From positions 1 through 64,000 of the forward strand of contig OZ244780.1 in NCBI GenBank assembly GCA_965219565.1: DNA of 64,000 nt, given 5' to 3'. Below are positions 51,801-60,078 of the stretch, piece after piece (positions within the stretch are counted from its first letter, which is position 1; the number at the start of each line of letters is the position of its first letter). The DNA is from DAOUJI01 sp965219565 (GTDB taxonomy: Bacteria > Chloroflexota > Dehalococcoidia > Lucifugimonadales > JAGWBF01). Made by a program: the position numbers and the translations under genes. The notes under the pieces were generated by a model. That model saw nothing but the letters and a program-made list of their open reading frames with translations. It did no database searches and was not told the origin of the DNA.

Positions 51801-52721
51801 ATGCAGCGCTACGTTGTGATACGGCTGGTCCAAGCCGTTTTCGTCCTAGTCGCCATTTCCATGATAGTGTTCGCCCTGGCCCGCGCCTCAGGCGACCCGA
51901 CCGCCCTTATGCTGCCGCTGGACGCTTCCCCCCAAGAGCGTGAACGGCTGCGCCATTTCTGGGGCCTCGACCAACCTTATCCTATTCAATATTTCAAGTT
52001 CGTCAGCAACGCAGTCCAGGGGGACTTTGGGGATTCGTTCAAATGGCCTGGCAGAACGGCAATGGACCTGGTCGGAGAGAGGTTCGTAGCCTCTCTTCAA
52101 CTAACTGCGACAGCCCTAGTCCTGGCGGCGCTTATGGCGGTGGCGCTGGGAGTGATTACCGCCACCGCGAAAGACACTCCGTTGGACTTTCTCGGCAAGA
52201 TATTCGCTCTCCTGGGGCAGTCCTCTCCGTCTTTCTGGATAGGCATCATGCTCATCTGGGTTTTTTCGGTGGAACTGGGATGGCTGCCCACGTCGGGCAG
52301 AGGCACCGTCAAACACATGGTGCTTCCCGTCATCACTGTGGGGTGGTTCCAGGTGGCGGCGATAATGAGGTTGACTCGCTCTTCCATGCTGGACACCCTG
52401 GACAGCGAGTACGTGAAGCTGGCGCGGCTGAAGGGCCTGCAAGAATGGAAAGTGGTCTGGAAGCACTGCTTGCGCAATGCGGCCATTACACCCCTCACAT
52501 ATTTCGGGCTGATAGCCGGGTATCTTCTCACGGGGTCAGTGATAGTAGAGACGGTTTTCGCATGGCCCGGCCTGGGGCTGCTGGTGGTGACCTCTGTGGC
52601 GGGGCGGGACTTCCACGTGGTGCAGGCGGTCTCGATGGTGTTTGCGGCGGGCTTCGTGCTGATCAACCTGGCGGTTGACATTCTGTACGGTTATATGGAC
52701 CCGCGGATACGGTATGGATAA
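51801..52721 (+). CDS. Peptide/nickel-type ABC transporter permease (DppB-like)
   Basis: A 306-residue permease with the DppB/OppB start MQRYVVIRLVQAVFVLVAISMIVFALARASGDPT. Later segments are YVKLARLKGLQEWKVVWKHCLRNAAITPLTYFGLIAGYLLTGSVIVETVFAWPGLG and a C-terminal VDILYGYMDPRIRYG. Six transmembrane helices are visible. Its stop overlaps the next permease start by 8 nt. It forms the channel with the DppC-like protein. Confidence 0.92.
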   Translation: MQRYVVIRLVQAVFVLVAISMIVFALARASGDPTALMLPLDASPQERERLRHFWGLDQPYPIQYFKFVSNAVQGDFGDSFKWPGRTAMDLVGERFVASLQLTATALVLAALMAVALGVITATAKDTPLDFLGKIFALLGQSSPSFWIGIMLIWVFSVELGWLPTSGRGTVKHMVLPVITVGWFQVAAIMRLTRSSMLDTLDSEYVKLARLKGLQEWKVVWKHCLRNAAITPLTYFGLIAGYLLTGSVIVETVFAWPGLGLLVVTSVAGRDFHVVQAVSMVFAAGFVLINLAVDILYGYMDPRIRYG

Positions 52722-53775
52722 CGCAGCAGTCCGTCGACCCTGGTACAACCCGGCCCGCGTCATCGATGCTTTGAGGGCCGCCAACCGGTTCCCGGTCCTG
52801 CCGGTAGCCATCGTGTTGATAGTCCTTGTTATACCTGCGGCGTTCGCCCAGTTTCTGGCGGCCCACGACCCCATCGAGTCGGACCTGTCCAACAGTCTGG
52901 AGCCGCCCGGGTGGATGGGTTCTAAAGTCAACTCCAAGACCGTGGTCCAGCGGGTGAGCGACGGAAAGACCGAGATATCCATCAACAACGCTCGTCGACT
53001 CGTGGAAGGCACAGCCAGAGGCCAGGCGCTGGAACTCAGCGACGACTTGAAGGTGGGCGACACGGTGCAGATAGTCCAGAGGGCCTCCGGCAGCTGGACA
53101 CGGCCTCTGGGAACAGACAAGCAGGGCCGGGACCTCTTGAGCCGCATGATCTACGGTGCACGAGTGTCTCTAATCGTCTCCCTGACCGTCATTGCCATTG
53201 CGGGGTCGTTGGGCACGGCCCTGGGCATCACCGCCGGATACTTTGGAGGGTGGGTCGACTACCTGATATCCCGCATCATCGACGTTGCTTTGGCGGTGCC
53301 CGCCATCCTGGTCGCCCTGGTATTGGTGGTTGTGGTGGGGCCAGGCATGAAGGTCTTGATAGGCATCATATCCGGCTTGCTGTGGTCCCAGTACGCCCGT
53401 CTGGTGAGAGGCGAGACCCTCACAATAATGACTCAGGACTACATATCACGGGCCCGTGTGGCCGGAAGCCCCCATGTCAGGATTATGCTGCGGCACGTAC
53501 TGCCCAACGTGATCAACAACCTCATCGTTCTGGCCACTCTTCAGGTTGGATTCGTAATCATCATCGAATCGTCCCTTAGCTTCATCGGGGCGGGCATACC
53601 GAGGCCGACGCCGTCCTGGGGTTCCATCACCGCCGACGGCCGGGCCCTGATCATCGAGACAGCCTGGTGGGTCTCCCTGTTCCCCGGTTTGGCCATTGTG
53701 CTGACGGTGTTGTCGGTAAACCTGCTGGGCGACTGGCTCCGGGACAAGCTCGACCCCAAGCTGAGGCAGATATAA
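52714..53775 (+). CDS. Peptide/nickel-type ABC transporter permease (DppC-like)
   Basis: A 353-residue permease beginning at ATG 52714, within the DppB-like 3' end (8-nt overlap). The first helix (~residues 25-50) is followed by a ~90-residue periplasmic segment (ISINNARRLVEGTARG, DLKVGDTVQI), longer than in most DppC. Then GTDKQGRDLLSRMIYGARVSLIVSL and the MetI-like core with EAA loop (ARVAGSPHVRIMLRHVLPNVINNLI) are seen. No ATPase genes (dppD/dppF) follow in this window. Confidence 0.9.
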   Translation: MDNAAVRRPWYNPARVIDALRAANRFPVLPVAIVLIVLVIPAAFAQFLAAHDPIESDLSNSLEPPGWMGSKVNSKTVVQRVSDGKTEISINNARRLVEGTARGQALELSDDLKVGDTVQIVQRASGSWTRPLGTDKQGRDLLSRMIYGARVSLIVSLTVIAIAGSLGTALGITAGYFGGWVDYLISRIIDVALAVPAILVALVLVVVVGPGMKVLIGIISGLLWSQYARLVRGETLTIMTQDYISRARVAGSPHVRIMLRHVLPNVINNLIVLATLQVGFVIIIESSLSFIGAGIPRPTPSWGSITADGRALIIETAWWVSLFPGLAIVLTVLSVNLLGDWLRDKLDPKLRQI

Positions 53776-53783
53776 GGAGTCGG

Positions 53784-53820
53784 GGATATCAATCAGGGGT
53801 CTGGACCCTGATTGATATCC
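53784..53820 (+). terminator. 15-bp perfect hairpin after the permease gene
   Basis: GGATATCAATCAGGG pairs with CCCTGATTGATATCC around a 7-nt loop. It sits between the permease and lipoprotein genes. Without a T-tract (CTTAATCA follows) it is either a weak terminator or a processing/stabilising hairpin that raises lipoprotein output relative to the permeases. Confidence 0.7.
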
Positions 53821-53853
53821 TTAATCAACGTACCTTGCAGTCACAACATCTCG

Positions 53854-53882
53854 TTGAATGTATCCCAATGACATGGTATTCT
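53854..53882 (+). promoter_or_regulatory. Candidate promoter for the substrate-binding lipoprotein
   Basis: TTGAAT (53854-53859) and TATTCT (53877-53882) are 17 bp apart, 4 of 6 each. Initiation near 53889 leaves ~25 nt, enough for the GGAGG site before ATG 53915. Confidence 0.4.
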
Positions 53883-53914
53883 GTGCTGCATTCGACATTC
53901 GGAGGTGGGAGCTC

Positions 53915-55777
53915 ATGAAACTAGCCACCCTGGCATTTCTGATTTTAGGCATGTGCGTGGCCTTGATTGCAGCAGGGGCTTGTGGAGGCGGTGAGGACCC
54001 CACCAACACACCCCAGCCTACTTCCACCCCAACAGCTATGGCAGAACAGCCCACCGAGGCGCCTACGCCGGAGCCGGCTGCGACCTCCGCCCCGGACGTG
54101 CCCTCGCCCACAGCGGCACCGGCCACCGCTGCTCCTACCGATACACCGGAACCTGCGATGATGATGGAGCCGGTGGTGAACCGGCTGGTGGTGGCCGTGT
54201 CCATCGAACGGGAAGGAAACGACCCCACGTTGATCGGCTCCACCGTCAATCACGCTCAGCTCATGCCGGCGATGGAGACCCTGACCTGGGCCGATACAGA
54301 GGGTGGATACCAGCCAATGCTGGCTGAGAGTTGGACCCAGAGCGCCGACTCCAAGACCTTCAACTGGAAACTGCGGGAGGGCGTCCCGTTCCACCAGGGT
54401 TACGGCGAGTTCTCCGCAAAGGACCTGGTCCATACCCTTGAACGCGTCGCCCGGGAAGAAAGTCAGGAAGCCCGCGGAGCGCAGGTCCGAGACTTGATCC
54501 TGCCGGACCTCGAAGTGGTGAGCGAGTACGAGGTCATTTACAACGTAAAACAGCCCTTCCTAGATCTGGTACAGAGGTCCTCCACGTGGGCCACATGGCT
54601 AATGCAGAGCAAAACTCTGTTCGACTCCGAGGGAGAGGACGGAATCCAGAACAACCTCATCGGGACAGGCCCCTACCAGCTCCTGGACCGGTCATCGGGC
54701 GAGGGAATTGTGTTCGAACGGGTCCCCTATGACCACTGGCGAATCAAGCCTGACTTCCCCGAGCTGGAACTGCGGTTTATAGAAGAACCCGCCGTGCGAC
54801 TGTCTGCAATCCTTACGGACGAGGTCCACATCGGTAAGCTGCCGCTGGACTTGGAGCGGACTGCGATAGACAACGGAATGGACGTGCTGCCTTCGACTCT
54901 CCCCGCCTTCTACGTCTTCCAGTTTCTGGGAGGCCAGTTCTACCATCCGGACGTGGTTCAGCCTCCCATCGGAGTCCGCAAGGGCGAGCACCCGGACCTG
55001 CCCTACTCCGACGTATATCACGGCGTTGAGGAGTTGCCTTGGGCGGACATCAGGGTGCGCCAAGCCCTGAACCAGGCCATTGACAGGGACGCAATCAACA
55101 ATAACCTGCTGTTTGGCCTTGGGGAGCCCAACTACCTCCACTGGTTCCACAAGACACTCAGCGGGTACAACCCCGAGTGGGAGACCACCTACGAGGAGAA
55201 GTACGGGTACGATCCCGAGAAAGCCAAAGCGCTGATACAAGAGGTCGAGGCCGAGTTGGGACGCTCCCTTGACTGGTCGGGGACCCGCCACGTGGTCACT
55301 CCGGGATATGGATACCCGGGATTGGCGGACATAGCGGAGGCAATCAACAGCGACTGGCGGAAAATCGGGGTCGAAATCAAGATAGACACACGAGAGTTCG
55401 CCGACTTTATCAAGGACATACTTCGCGGGTCCCTTGGCGGATCAACGTGGGCCGGCAACGGAGGCTACGACGAGTCCCCCAACAGGATCGGCTACCATTT
55501 CTACAGCGGGCGAACTCTGGCGGGCGTGTGCTGCCACTACTTTGAGCATGAGGTCATGGACGACAATTACGAAGCGTTCGTGGAGTCCACTGACCCCGCT
55601 GAACAGGACCGGCTCCTCAGAGAAGCGGGAGACGTGCTGTACAACGAATACGGCAGCATACCTCTGTTCTGGATCCCGGCCACCTGGGCCGTAAACCCCA
55701 ACGTGGTGGCCGAGTACGTCACCAGGGGCTTCCTGAAGGAACAGGACTTCGAATACGTGAAGGCCGTGACCAAATAG
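53915..55777 (+). CDS. ABC transporter substrate-binding lipoprotein (peptide type)
   Basis: A 620-residue DppA/OppA-class (SBP family 5) protein starting at ATG 53915 with GGAGG 9 nt upstream. The signal peptide ends in a lipobox-like IAAGAC at ~23, so the mature protein is lipid-anchored. A ~55-residue Pro/Thr/Ala-rich linker follows. The large extracytoplasmic domain then has LVVAVSIEREGNDPTLIG and typical YGYDPEKAKALIQEVEAELG. Ligand unknown. The preceding permeases are the partners; ATPases are not present here. Confidence 0.92.
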   Translation: MKLATLAFLILGMCVALIAAGACGGGEDPTNTPQPTSTPTAMAEQPTEAPTPEPAATSAPDVPSPTAAPATAAPTDTPEPAMMMEPVVNRLVVAVSIEREGNDPTLIGSTVNHAQLMPAMETLTWADTEGGYQPMLAESWTQSADSKTFNWKLREGVPFHQGYGEFSAKDLVHTLERVAREESQEARGAQVRDLILPDLEVVSEYEVIYNVKQPFLDLVQRSSTWATWLMQSKTLFDSEGEDGIQNNLIGTGPYQLLDRSSGEGIVFERVPYDHWRIKPDFPELELRFIEEPAVRLSAILTDEVHIGKLPLDLERTAIDNGMDVLPSTLPAFYVFQFLGGQFYHPDVVQPPIGVRKGEHPDLPYSDVYHGVEELPWADIRVRQALNQAIDRDAINNNLLFGLGEPNYLHWFHKTLSGYNPEWETTYEEKYGYDPEKAKALIQEVEAELGRSLDWSGTRHVVTPGYGYPGLADIAEAINSDWRKIGVEIKIDTREFADFIKDILRGSLGGSTWAGNGGYDESPNRIGYHFYSGRTLAGVCCHYFEHEVMDDNYEAFVESTDPAEQDRLLREAGDVLYNEYGSIPLFWIPATWAVNPNVVAEYVTRGFLKEQDFEYVKAVTK

Positions 55778-55788
55778 GCGCTGACGCT

Positions 55789-55829
55789 TGGTCCCTACCC
55801 CATAAGGTCTACCGTAACGGTAGGGACCA
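55789..55829 (+). terminator. Hairpin after the lipoprotein gene
   Basis: TGGTCCCTACC pairs with GGTAGGGACCA (11 bp); inside the loop TACCG/CGGTA forms a further small stem. It ends the ABC transporter unit. No clear T-tract follows, so it may be a repeat-type hairpin rather than a classic terminator. Confidence 0.6.
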
Positions 55830-55879
55830 GGCGCAGGATTGAGGGATCGCGGCCGACGCTCCCTACGGAAGACGAGGAC

Positions 55880-56620
55880 ATGTCAGCAGCAGCCAGGTTG
55901 ACTTTCATCTGGCTGCTGCTGGTTACATTAGCGACTAGCTCAGTCCAAGTTAGTGCGGCCCTCGCCCAAGAAAACCCCAGCAAAGACCAGGATGACTCCT
56001 CTGGGAAATACAGGTTCGATGTTTACGTTGGTCCGGTGGTGAGCATGGACGGTTTCGTCCATCTGGCCACCATGGACCAGGGCCACCAGGTAAACCAGCA
56101 CATCGAGATATTCATCTGGGACCAGGAGTCTGGCGAACGTGTGACCGACCTGGTCCCCCGTGTCACCGTCGAGGACTGGGAGACCGGTTCATCCCGAACG
56201 ATGGACACGGGAGCTTTGGTCCCCGGACGCGCCAACCTCCACGCCTGCCGTCTTGACAGGCACCGGGATATACAACCCCACACCGGCGGCGAGCATCCAC
56301 ACATGGGCGACAACCTGTACCTTCTAGGCCAAAGCCTGACGGTGACCGTCGAAGCCGGAAGCGAGACCGCCTCGTTCGATTTCGAACCCCCGCTGTTCGG
56401 GCCGATTTTCCCCATTTCTGAAGAACCCGACTCCGCGTCGCTGCCCTCCTGGTGGGTGGAAGCGGCCATTCCGGGAGGCGTCTTCACTGTCTTCCTGCTT
56501 CTTTGGGTGCTGCTGCCCCCGTCACGTCCCGGGGATGAGGACGGCGCCAGCAAGCTGCGTAACCTCCTGGCCAGGCCGTTCCGGCGATCTAGCGGCGGGC
56601 GGACTGAGCCCGACCCCTAA
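55880..56620 (+). CDS. Hypothetical membrane-anchored exported protein
   Basis: A 246-residue protein of unknown family. Residues 1-30 are a signal peptide (LTFIWLLLVTLATSSVQVSAALA). The extracytoplasmic part (~40-190) is beta-rich with many His and Asp (HLATMDQGHQVNQHIEIF, RHRDIQPHTGGEHPHMGDN), suggesting metal binding. A C-terminal helix at ~197-218 (AAIPGGVFTVFLLLWVLLPP) is followed by a basic tail. The His-rich HTGGEHPHMGDN motif is a notable candidate metal site, reminiscent of copper-handling proteins. No function is assigned. Confidence 0.7.
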   Translation: MSAAARLTFIWLLLVTLATSSVQVSAALAQENPSKDQDDSSGKYRFDVYVGPVVSMDGFVHLATMDQGHQVNQHIEIFIWDQESGERVTDLVPRVTVEDWETGSSRTMDTGALVPGRANLHACRLDRHRDIQPHTGGEHPHMGDNLYLLGQSLTVTVEAGSETASFDFEPPLFGPIFPISEEPDSASLPSWWVEAAIPGGVFTVFLLLWVLLPPSRPGDEDGASKLRNLLARPFRRSSGGRTEPDP

Positions 56621-56704
56621 GGAGTCGCCCCACTAAGCAGACGCGCCTACTTATGGGGCAATAGTTGAAAGGCACAAACGGTCAGAGTCAGGGAAATAAT
56701 AAAA

Positions 56705-56718
56705 TGGAGCGGAAGACG
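56705..56718 (-). repeat. 14-bp copy of the tRNA-Gly 3' end (possible att site)
   Basis: TGGAGCGGAAGACG here is identical to 57412-57425, the 3' terminal part of tRNA-Gly. Such a copy 0.7 kb downstream of the tRNA 3' end is the pattern left by an integrated element. The interval also contains a short YD-repeat-like fragment (about 56727-56816). No integrase is present. Confidence 0.5.
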
Positions 56719-56961
56719 CACCCTATCGGTGCTATCTTGTGCGGCCCCACAACCGCACCTTCACCTATGACGAGGGCGGTCGATTGGAAGAGGAACGCAC
56801 GATCGCCTTGAACTGAACCACCACCGATTCTCTCACCGACTCCGGTGAGCGCTGGGATGTGAAGGGCGTGGGCTTCTTCGACAACGCGGGGGGGGGATGC
56901 TGGAATTGCTGGTGCGTATGGCTCCGCACACGTAAGACGATCCCTTGTCGCCTCGTAGGCC

Positions 56962-57267
56962 TTATACCTTGGCTCTAGGTCTGCTTCCGTGTTCTCCGCA
57001 GCGCGTGCAACCGCCGAGGGGAATGATCCGCTCACGCGCGATTTTGTCTTTGCTGCCGGCGCAACCTCGGTGAATGAATTCGCCTGTTGTGAGTTCTACG
57101 GGCTGATTCAGGTATTGCTCCCGCTCAGCCCGGCGCTGACCCCTGCTGGCGCGGTAACGTCTCCAGCGCCACGCGATCCAATGGCGGCAGCTCCACAGCC
57201 CTCCGATTACAGCCAAGACGATCCCTGTAATGACCCCGACAATGATTAGTTTGAAGTAGTCGAGCAT
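56962..57267 (-). CDS. Small single-TM protein with C-terminal Cys motif
   Basis: A 101-residue protein: one N-terminal helix (FKLIIVGVITGIVLAVIGGLW) then a basic stretch (WRWRRYRASRGQRRAER) and a C-terminal tail with Cys residues (CAGSKDKI...GGCTRCGEHG). There is no strong Shine-Dalgarno and no family recognised. It lies inside the putative att-flanked interval. It could be a real small membrane protein of a mobile remnant. The stretch 56621-56961 otherwise contains no intact gene. Confidence 0.4.
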   Translation of the reverse strand: MLDYFKLIIVGVITGIVLAVIGGLWSCRHWIAWRWRRYRASRGQRRAEREQYLNQPVELTTGEFIHRGCAGSKDKIARERIIPLGGCTRCGEHGSRPRAKV

Positions 57268-57411
57268 CTTGTTACAAAAGGGCGACGAAATACATAGTCA
57301 GCCTACTGTTGCATCACCGTCCTGTAATGTCGGCATCGATTATCATTTGCATACACACAGTGATACACAAATGGTCAACACAGGCTTTTCGTAGCTAAAT
57401 GGAGACTATAT

Positions 57412-57486
57412 TGGAGCGGAAGACGGGATTCGAACCCGCGACCCTCTCCTTGGCAAGGAGATGCTCTACCACTGAGCCACTTCCGC
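57412..57486 (-). tRNA. tRNA-Gly (GCC)
   Basis: Cloverleaf on the minus strand: acceptor GCGGAAG/CTTCCGC, D arm GCTC...GAGC, anticodon stem TCTCC/GGAGA around TTGCCAA (anticodon GCC), T arm CGGG-TTCGAAT-CCCG, encoded CCA. Its 3' terminal 14 bp recur at 56705-56718. Confidence 0.97.
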
Positions 57487-57511
57487 TCGTGACCGGCAGA
57501 TGCAGTGTGCG

Positions 57512-57586
57512 TGGTGCCGAGGGTCGGAATCGAACCGACGACACGTGGATTTTCAGTCCACTGCTCTACCTCTGAGCTACCTCGGC
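57512..57586 (-). tRNA. tRNA-Phe (GAA)
   Basis: Cloverleaf on the minus strand: acceptor GCCGAGG/CCTCGGC, anticodon stem GTGGA/TCCAC around CTGAAAA (anticodon GAA), T loop TTCGATT, encoded CCA. It lies 25 bp upstream of tRNA-Gly in the same orientation. Confidence 0.97.
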
Positions 57587-57692
57587 GGACTCAAGGGGCG
57601 GGACTCGACGGCCTACGCCTCTCGGGTCCACCCGGCAGGTACATTATAGACGCTGGGCGCGCGGCTTTTCAACCAACCACAGGTTCGTGAAG

Positions 57693-58694
57693 CTAACCCG
57701 CCGCCGCGGTGATGGCGCCCAGGTCCCCATGCTCTGTGAGAAGCTCCAAGAACCTCTGGGCCTTGGCGACGTGGTGGACACCTGTGCTGCCGGACAGTTC
57801 CTCAAAAGCCCGGGCTGCGGTAAGTGTGTCGGACTCCAGCACCAGCACAGGTACGTCCTGGCTGTCCGCCTGGAGTTGGATGTACTGGTTCAGGTCGTGG
57901 CCTCCCGTCAGAACAAGACATGCGGTGGAGGTGTTCAACGCAGCCATCTGAATGTCCGGCCTGTCTGCCCTTACGATGACGGCCTTCTTCTCATGGCGAC
58001 CGAAATAGGTCTCTCCCCAGTCCATGATGTTGCCACCGATGAGGACACGTTCCACCAAGTCGTCCCTGTCCGGGCCTCCCACCGCGAATTCACCTGCCAG
58101 ATGGGCCGCAATCTGCCCCACAGTCGGAGCAAGCAACGTGCGGTCCTCCGGTATGACGCCCAGGGTTTTGATTCCTCGGGATTCCAGCGCAGGTACGATT
58201 TGGGACTGGACGTAGTCACCCTTGTACTTAGTGACCGAGTTGATGACCACGCCGAGTAAGGAGCTTCCTAGAGCCGAAGCCGACTGGGCAATGTCCTCGG
58301 CGGTGACGCCCGAACGATATGCCGCCACCAGCACAGCGCCCCCGCCCAGGTCGCCGATAAGAGATGACGCCAATTCACCAACTACAGCGTTTCCGGACAA
58401 CGTGGGGCCTTCCACGAGAACGCAGTCGGATATGCCGGCCAGTTCCCGGACCTTTTCAGCCGCTTTTTCGACGGACGCGGCATCGCCGCCCTTCCCTGCT
58501 ATAGGCGGACTGCTCTGGCCACCCAATATCTGTTCAGACACGAAACGCGTGTCCTTGTCCTCTTCCGGGGTCGAAGAGAAGGCTTTGAAATACGCCGTTT
58601 TCTTGCCGGACGACGGCCACAACAGGGCCAGAGCACTGGCCAGGGCCGTTTTGCCCGCTCCGGGCGTGTCAGACGTCAGATATATAACCGCCAT
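57693..58694 (-). CDS. P-loop DRTGG-domain protein (PTA N-terminal/BioD-like)
   Basis: A 333-residue protein. The N-terminal half is a BioD-like P-loop NTPase (IYLTSDTPGAGKTALASALA; CVLVEGPTL). The C-terminal half is a DRTGG-like domain (LIGGNIMDWGETYFGRHEKKAVIVRADRPDIQMAALNTSTACLVLTGGH). This pairing matches the regulatory part of long phosphotransacetylases, here stand-alone without the catalytic Pta domain. Function is unsettled. It is a single gene, its start served by GAGG. Confidence 0.88.
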   Translation of the reverse strand: MAVIYLTSDTPGAGKTALASALALLWPSSGKKTAYFKAFSSTPEEDKDTRFVSEQILGGQSSPPIAGKGGDAASVEKAAEKVRELAGISDCVLVEGPTLSGNAVVGELASSLIGDLGGGAVLVAAYRSGVTAEDIAQSASALGSSLLGVVINSVTKYKGDYVQSQIVPALESRGIKTLGVIPEDRTLLAPTVGQIAAHLAGEFAVGGPDRDDLVERVLIGGNIMDWGETYFGRHEKKAVIVRADRPDIQMAALNTSTACLVLTGGHDLNQYIQLQADSQDVPVLVLESDTLTAARAFEELSGSTGVHHVAKAQRFLELLTEHGDLGAITAAAG

Positions 58695-58760
58695 AGCCTA
58701 ACCTCGGCCTAATTCTAGCACAGCAGCTTCAGCATGGTCATTGTGACACGGGCATCATGA

Positions 58761-58788
58761 AACGGGGCAACCGACCGGCTGCCCCGTT
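58761..58788 (-). terminator. Rho-independent-type terminator after the dienelactone hydrolase gene
   Basis: A 9-bp stem AACGGGGCA/TGCCCCGTT with a 10-nt loop, 23 bp after the stop of the gene at 58812. On the minus strand it is followed by TCATGATG, so the T-tract is weak. Confidence 0.6.
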
Positions 58789-58811
58789 CTTCAGATCGAA
58801 ACCACTCAACC

Positions 58812-59573
58812 TTACTTCAGGTTGGCGCCGAACCAGCTCAAGGTCCTGGCCCAGGCGTCGTCAGCCGAGGCCTGATGGTGGCTGGCCCTGTCGTCACACA
58901 TGAACCCGTGGTTTGCCCCCGGGTACACCTTGAAGTCAACGGTCTTGCCGTGCTTTTCCAGTTCAGCCTGAATCTTCTGGACGTCGTCAGGCGTTGGGTT
59001 CCCGTCGTCCGCCCCGAAGTTGCCCATTACGGGACACTGAATGCTGCGCGTGCGGTCGAAGGGGGTCGGGGGAGTCCCCCACGGGGCCATGATGTTGCCC
59101 CCGTAGAAAACGGACGCGGCGCCGATTCCAGGGCACGCCGCCGCCGCCAGATAGGTCACCCGTCCGCCCATGCAGAACCCGGTGATTCCTATTCTGCTGG
59201 CGTCGACTCTGGGGTGTACCCTCAGCCAGTCGATGGTGGTGTTGATGTCGTTGATTATCTGGTCATCTCGCAGGTTGCCCATAATAGGCATCACCTGGTC
59301 CATGTCACCGTACCCAAGCACCGGGTTAGTGCCGCGTACCTCCTCGGTGTTTCCCTCACGGTGGAACAGGGCCGGAGCCACCGCAAAATAGCCTTCCGCC
59401 GCAAAGCGGTCGCATATGCTCTTGATGTTGTCGTTGATCCCGAACGCTTCCTGTACGACGATAACCGCAGGGGCCCTGGCTGCCGCTGCCTCTGGCTGAG
59501 CGACGTAGGCGTTCATGTCTTCCAGTATTTCTTCACCGGAGTCTACTCTCAAAGTTTCCCAGAAAGACGCCAA
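58812..59573 (-). CDS. Dienelactone hydrolase family protein
   Basis: A 253-residue alpha/beta hydrolase: VIVVQEAFGINDNIKSICDRFAAEGYFAVAPALFHREG, GITGFCMGGRVTYLAA with nucleophile Cys (G-F-C-M-G), FGADDGNPT with the acid, and GANHGFMCDD with the His. Typical of carboxymethylenebutenolidase-type enzymes in aromatic-ring breakdown; the true substrate is open. GGGAGGTGA lies upstream of the ATG. It ends in a hairpin at 58761-58788. Confidence 0.92.
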   Translation of the reverse strand: MASFWETLRVDSGEEILEDMNAYVAQPEAAAARAPAVIVVQEAFGINDNIKSICDRFAAEGYFAVAPALFHREGNTEEVRGTNPVLGYGDMDQVMPIMGNLRDDQIINDINTTIDWLRVHPRVDASRIGITGFCMGGRVTYLAAAACPGIGAASVFYGGNIMAPWGTPPTPFDRTRSIQCPVMGNFGADDGNPTPDDVQKIQAELEKHGKTVDFKVYPGANHGFMCDDRASHHQASADDAWARTLSWFGANLK

Positions 59574-59817
59574 CGTTCACCTCCCTTAAACAAAGGTCGC
59601 TTTTCCAACGTTGTGTTGTGCGATGCGGTCAAGCCGCAAATTACGAATGGATTGTATCAGAGGCCCATTGGCTTCACAACCTCAAGCAGTCACGGCCAAG
59701 GTCTTTCGATTGACCAGGGCCGTATTTGCCTCGTTCTTGGTGAGCCGCGTAATGCCACGGAGCGGGACTTGGAACGGCGAACAACTATGGACCGTTGTGT
59801 GAAAGCGCCTCGGGACT

Positions 59818-59979
59818 TGTCATTCTGAGCGCAGCGGAGAGTCTAAGGAGGTTCTCCAAAGTCTAGGCGCCGTCCCAGCGATAAGCCCTCGCTTCATGGG
59901 CGTTGCATTTCTCGTCGGGCGGGTTTTGTAATCAACCTTTTCAGATTCTTCACGCCGCTGTACGGCGTTCAGAATGACA
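59818..59979. mobile_element. MITE-like palindromic repeat element
   Basis: A ~160-bp gene-free element bounded by 11-bp perfect terminal inverted repeats, TGTCATTCTGA (59818-59828) and TCAGAATGACA (59969-59979). Inside are GCGCAGCGGAGAGTCTAAGG and AGATTCTTCACGCCG, which resemble the GTCATTCTGAGCGAAGCGAAG family of intergenic repeats in many bacteria. No transposase is encoded, so it would be moved by a partner elsewhere. The remainder of 59574-60078 contains no gene. Confidence 0.6.
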
Positions 59980-60028
59980 GTGCCGGAGGAGTTCAGAAGG
60001 ATGGGAGATGACCTCGGACCAGTCGTAG

Positions 60029-60046
60029 GGGCGACCGGCGGTCGCC
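60029..60046. repeat. GC-rich hairpin next to proS
   Basis: GGGCGACC-ggc-GGTCGCCC, an 8-bp stem with a 3-nt loop, 33 bp beyond the proS stop. It resembles the GTAGGGGCGACC-type intergenic palindromes and could also act as a terminator, though no T-tract follows. Confidence 0.5.
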
Positions 60047-60078
60047 CGAGCCCTCATCCGAGAGAAGGCGGCTTATCC

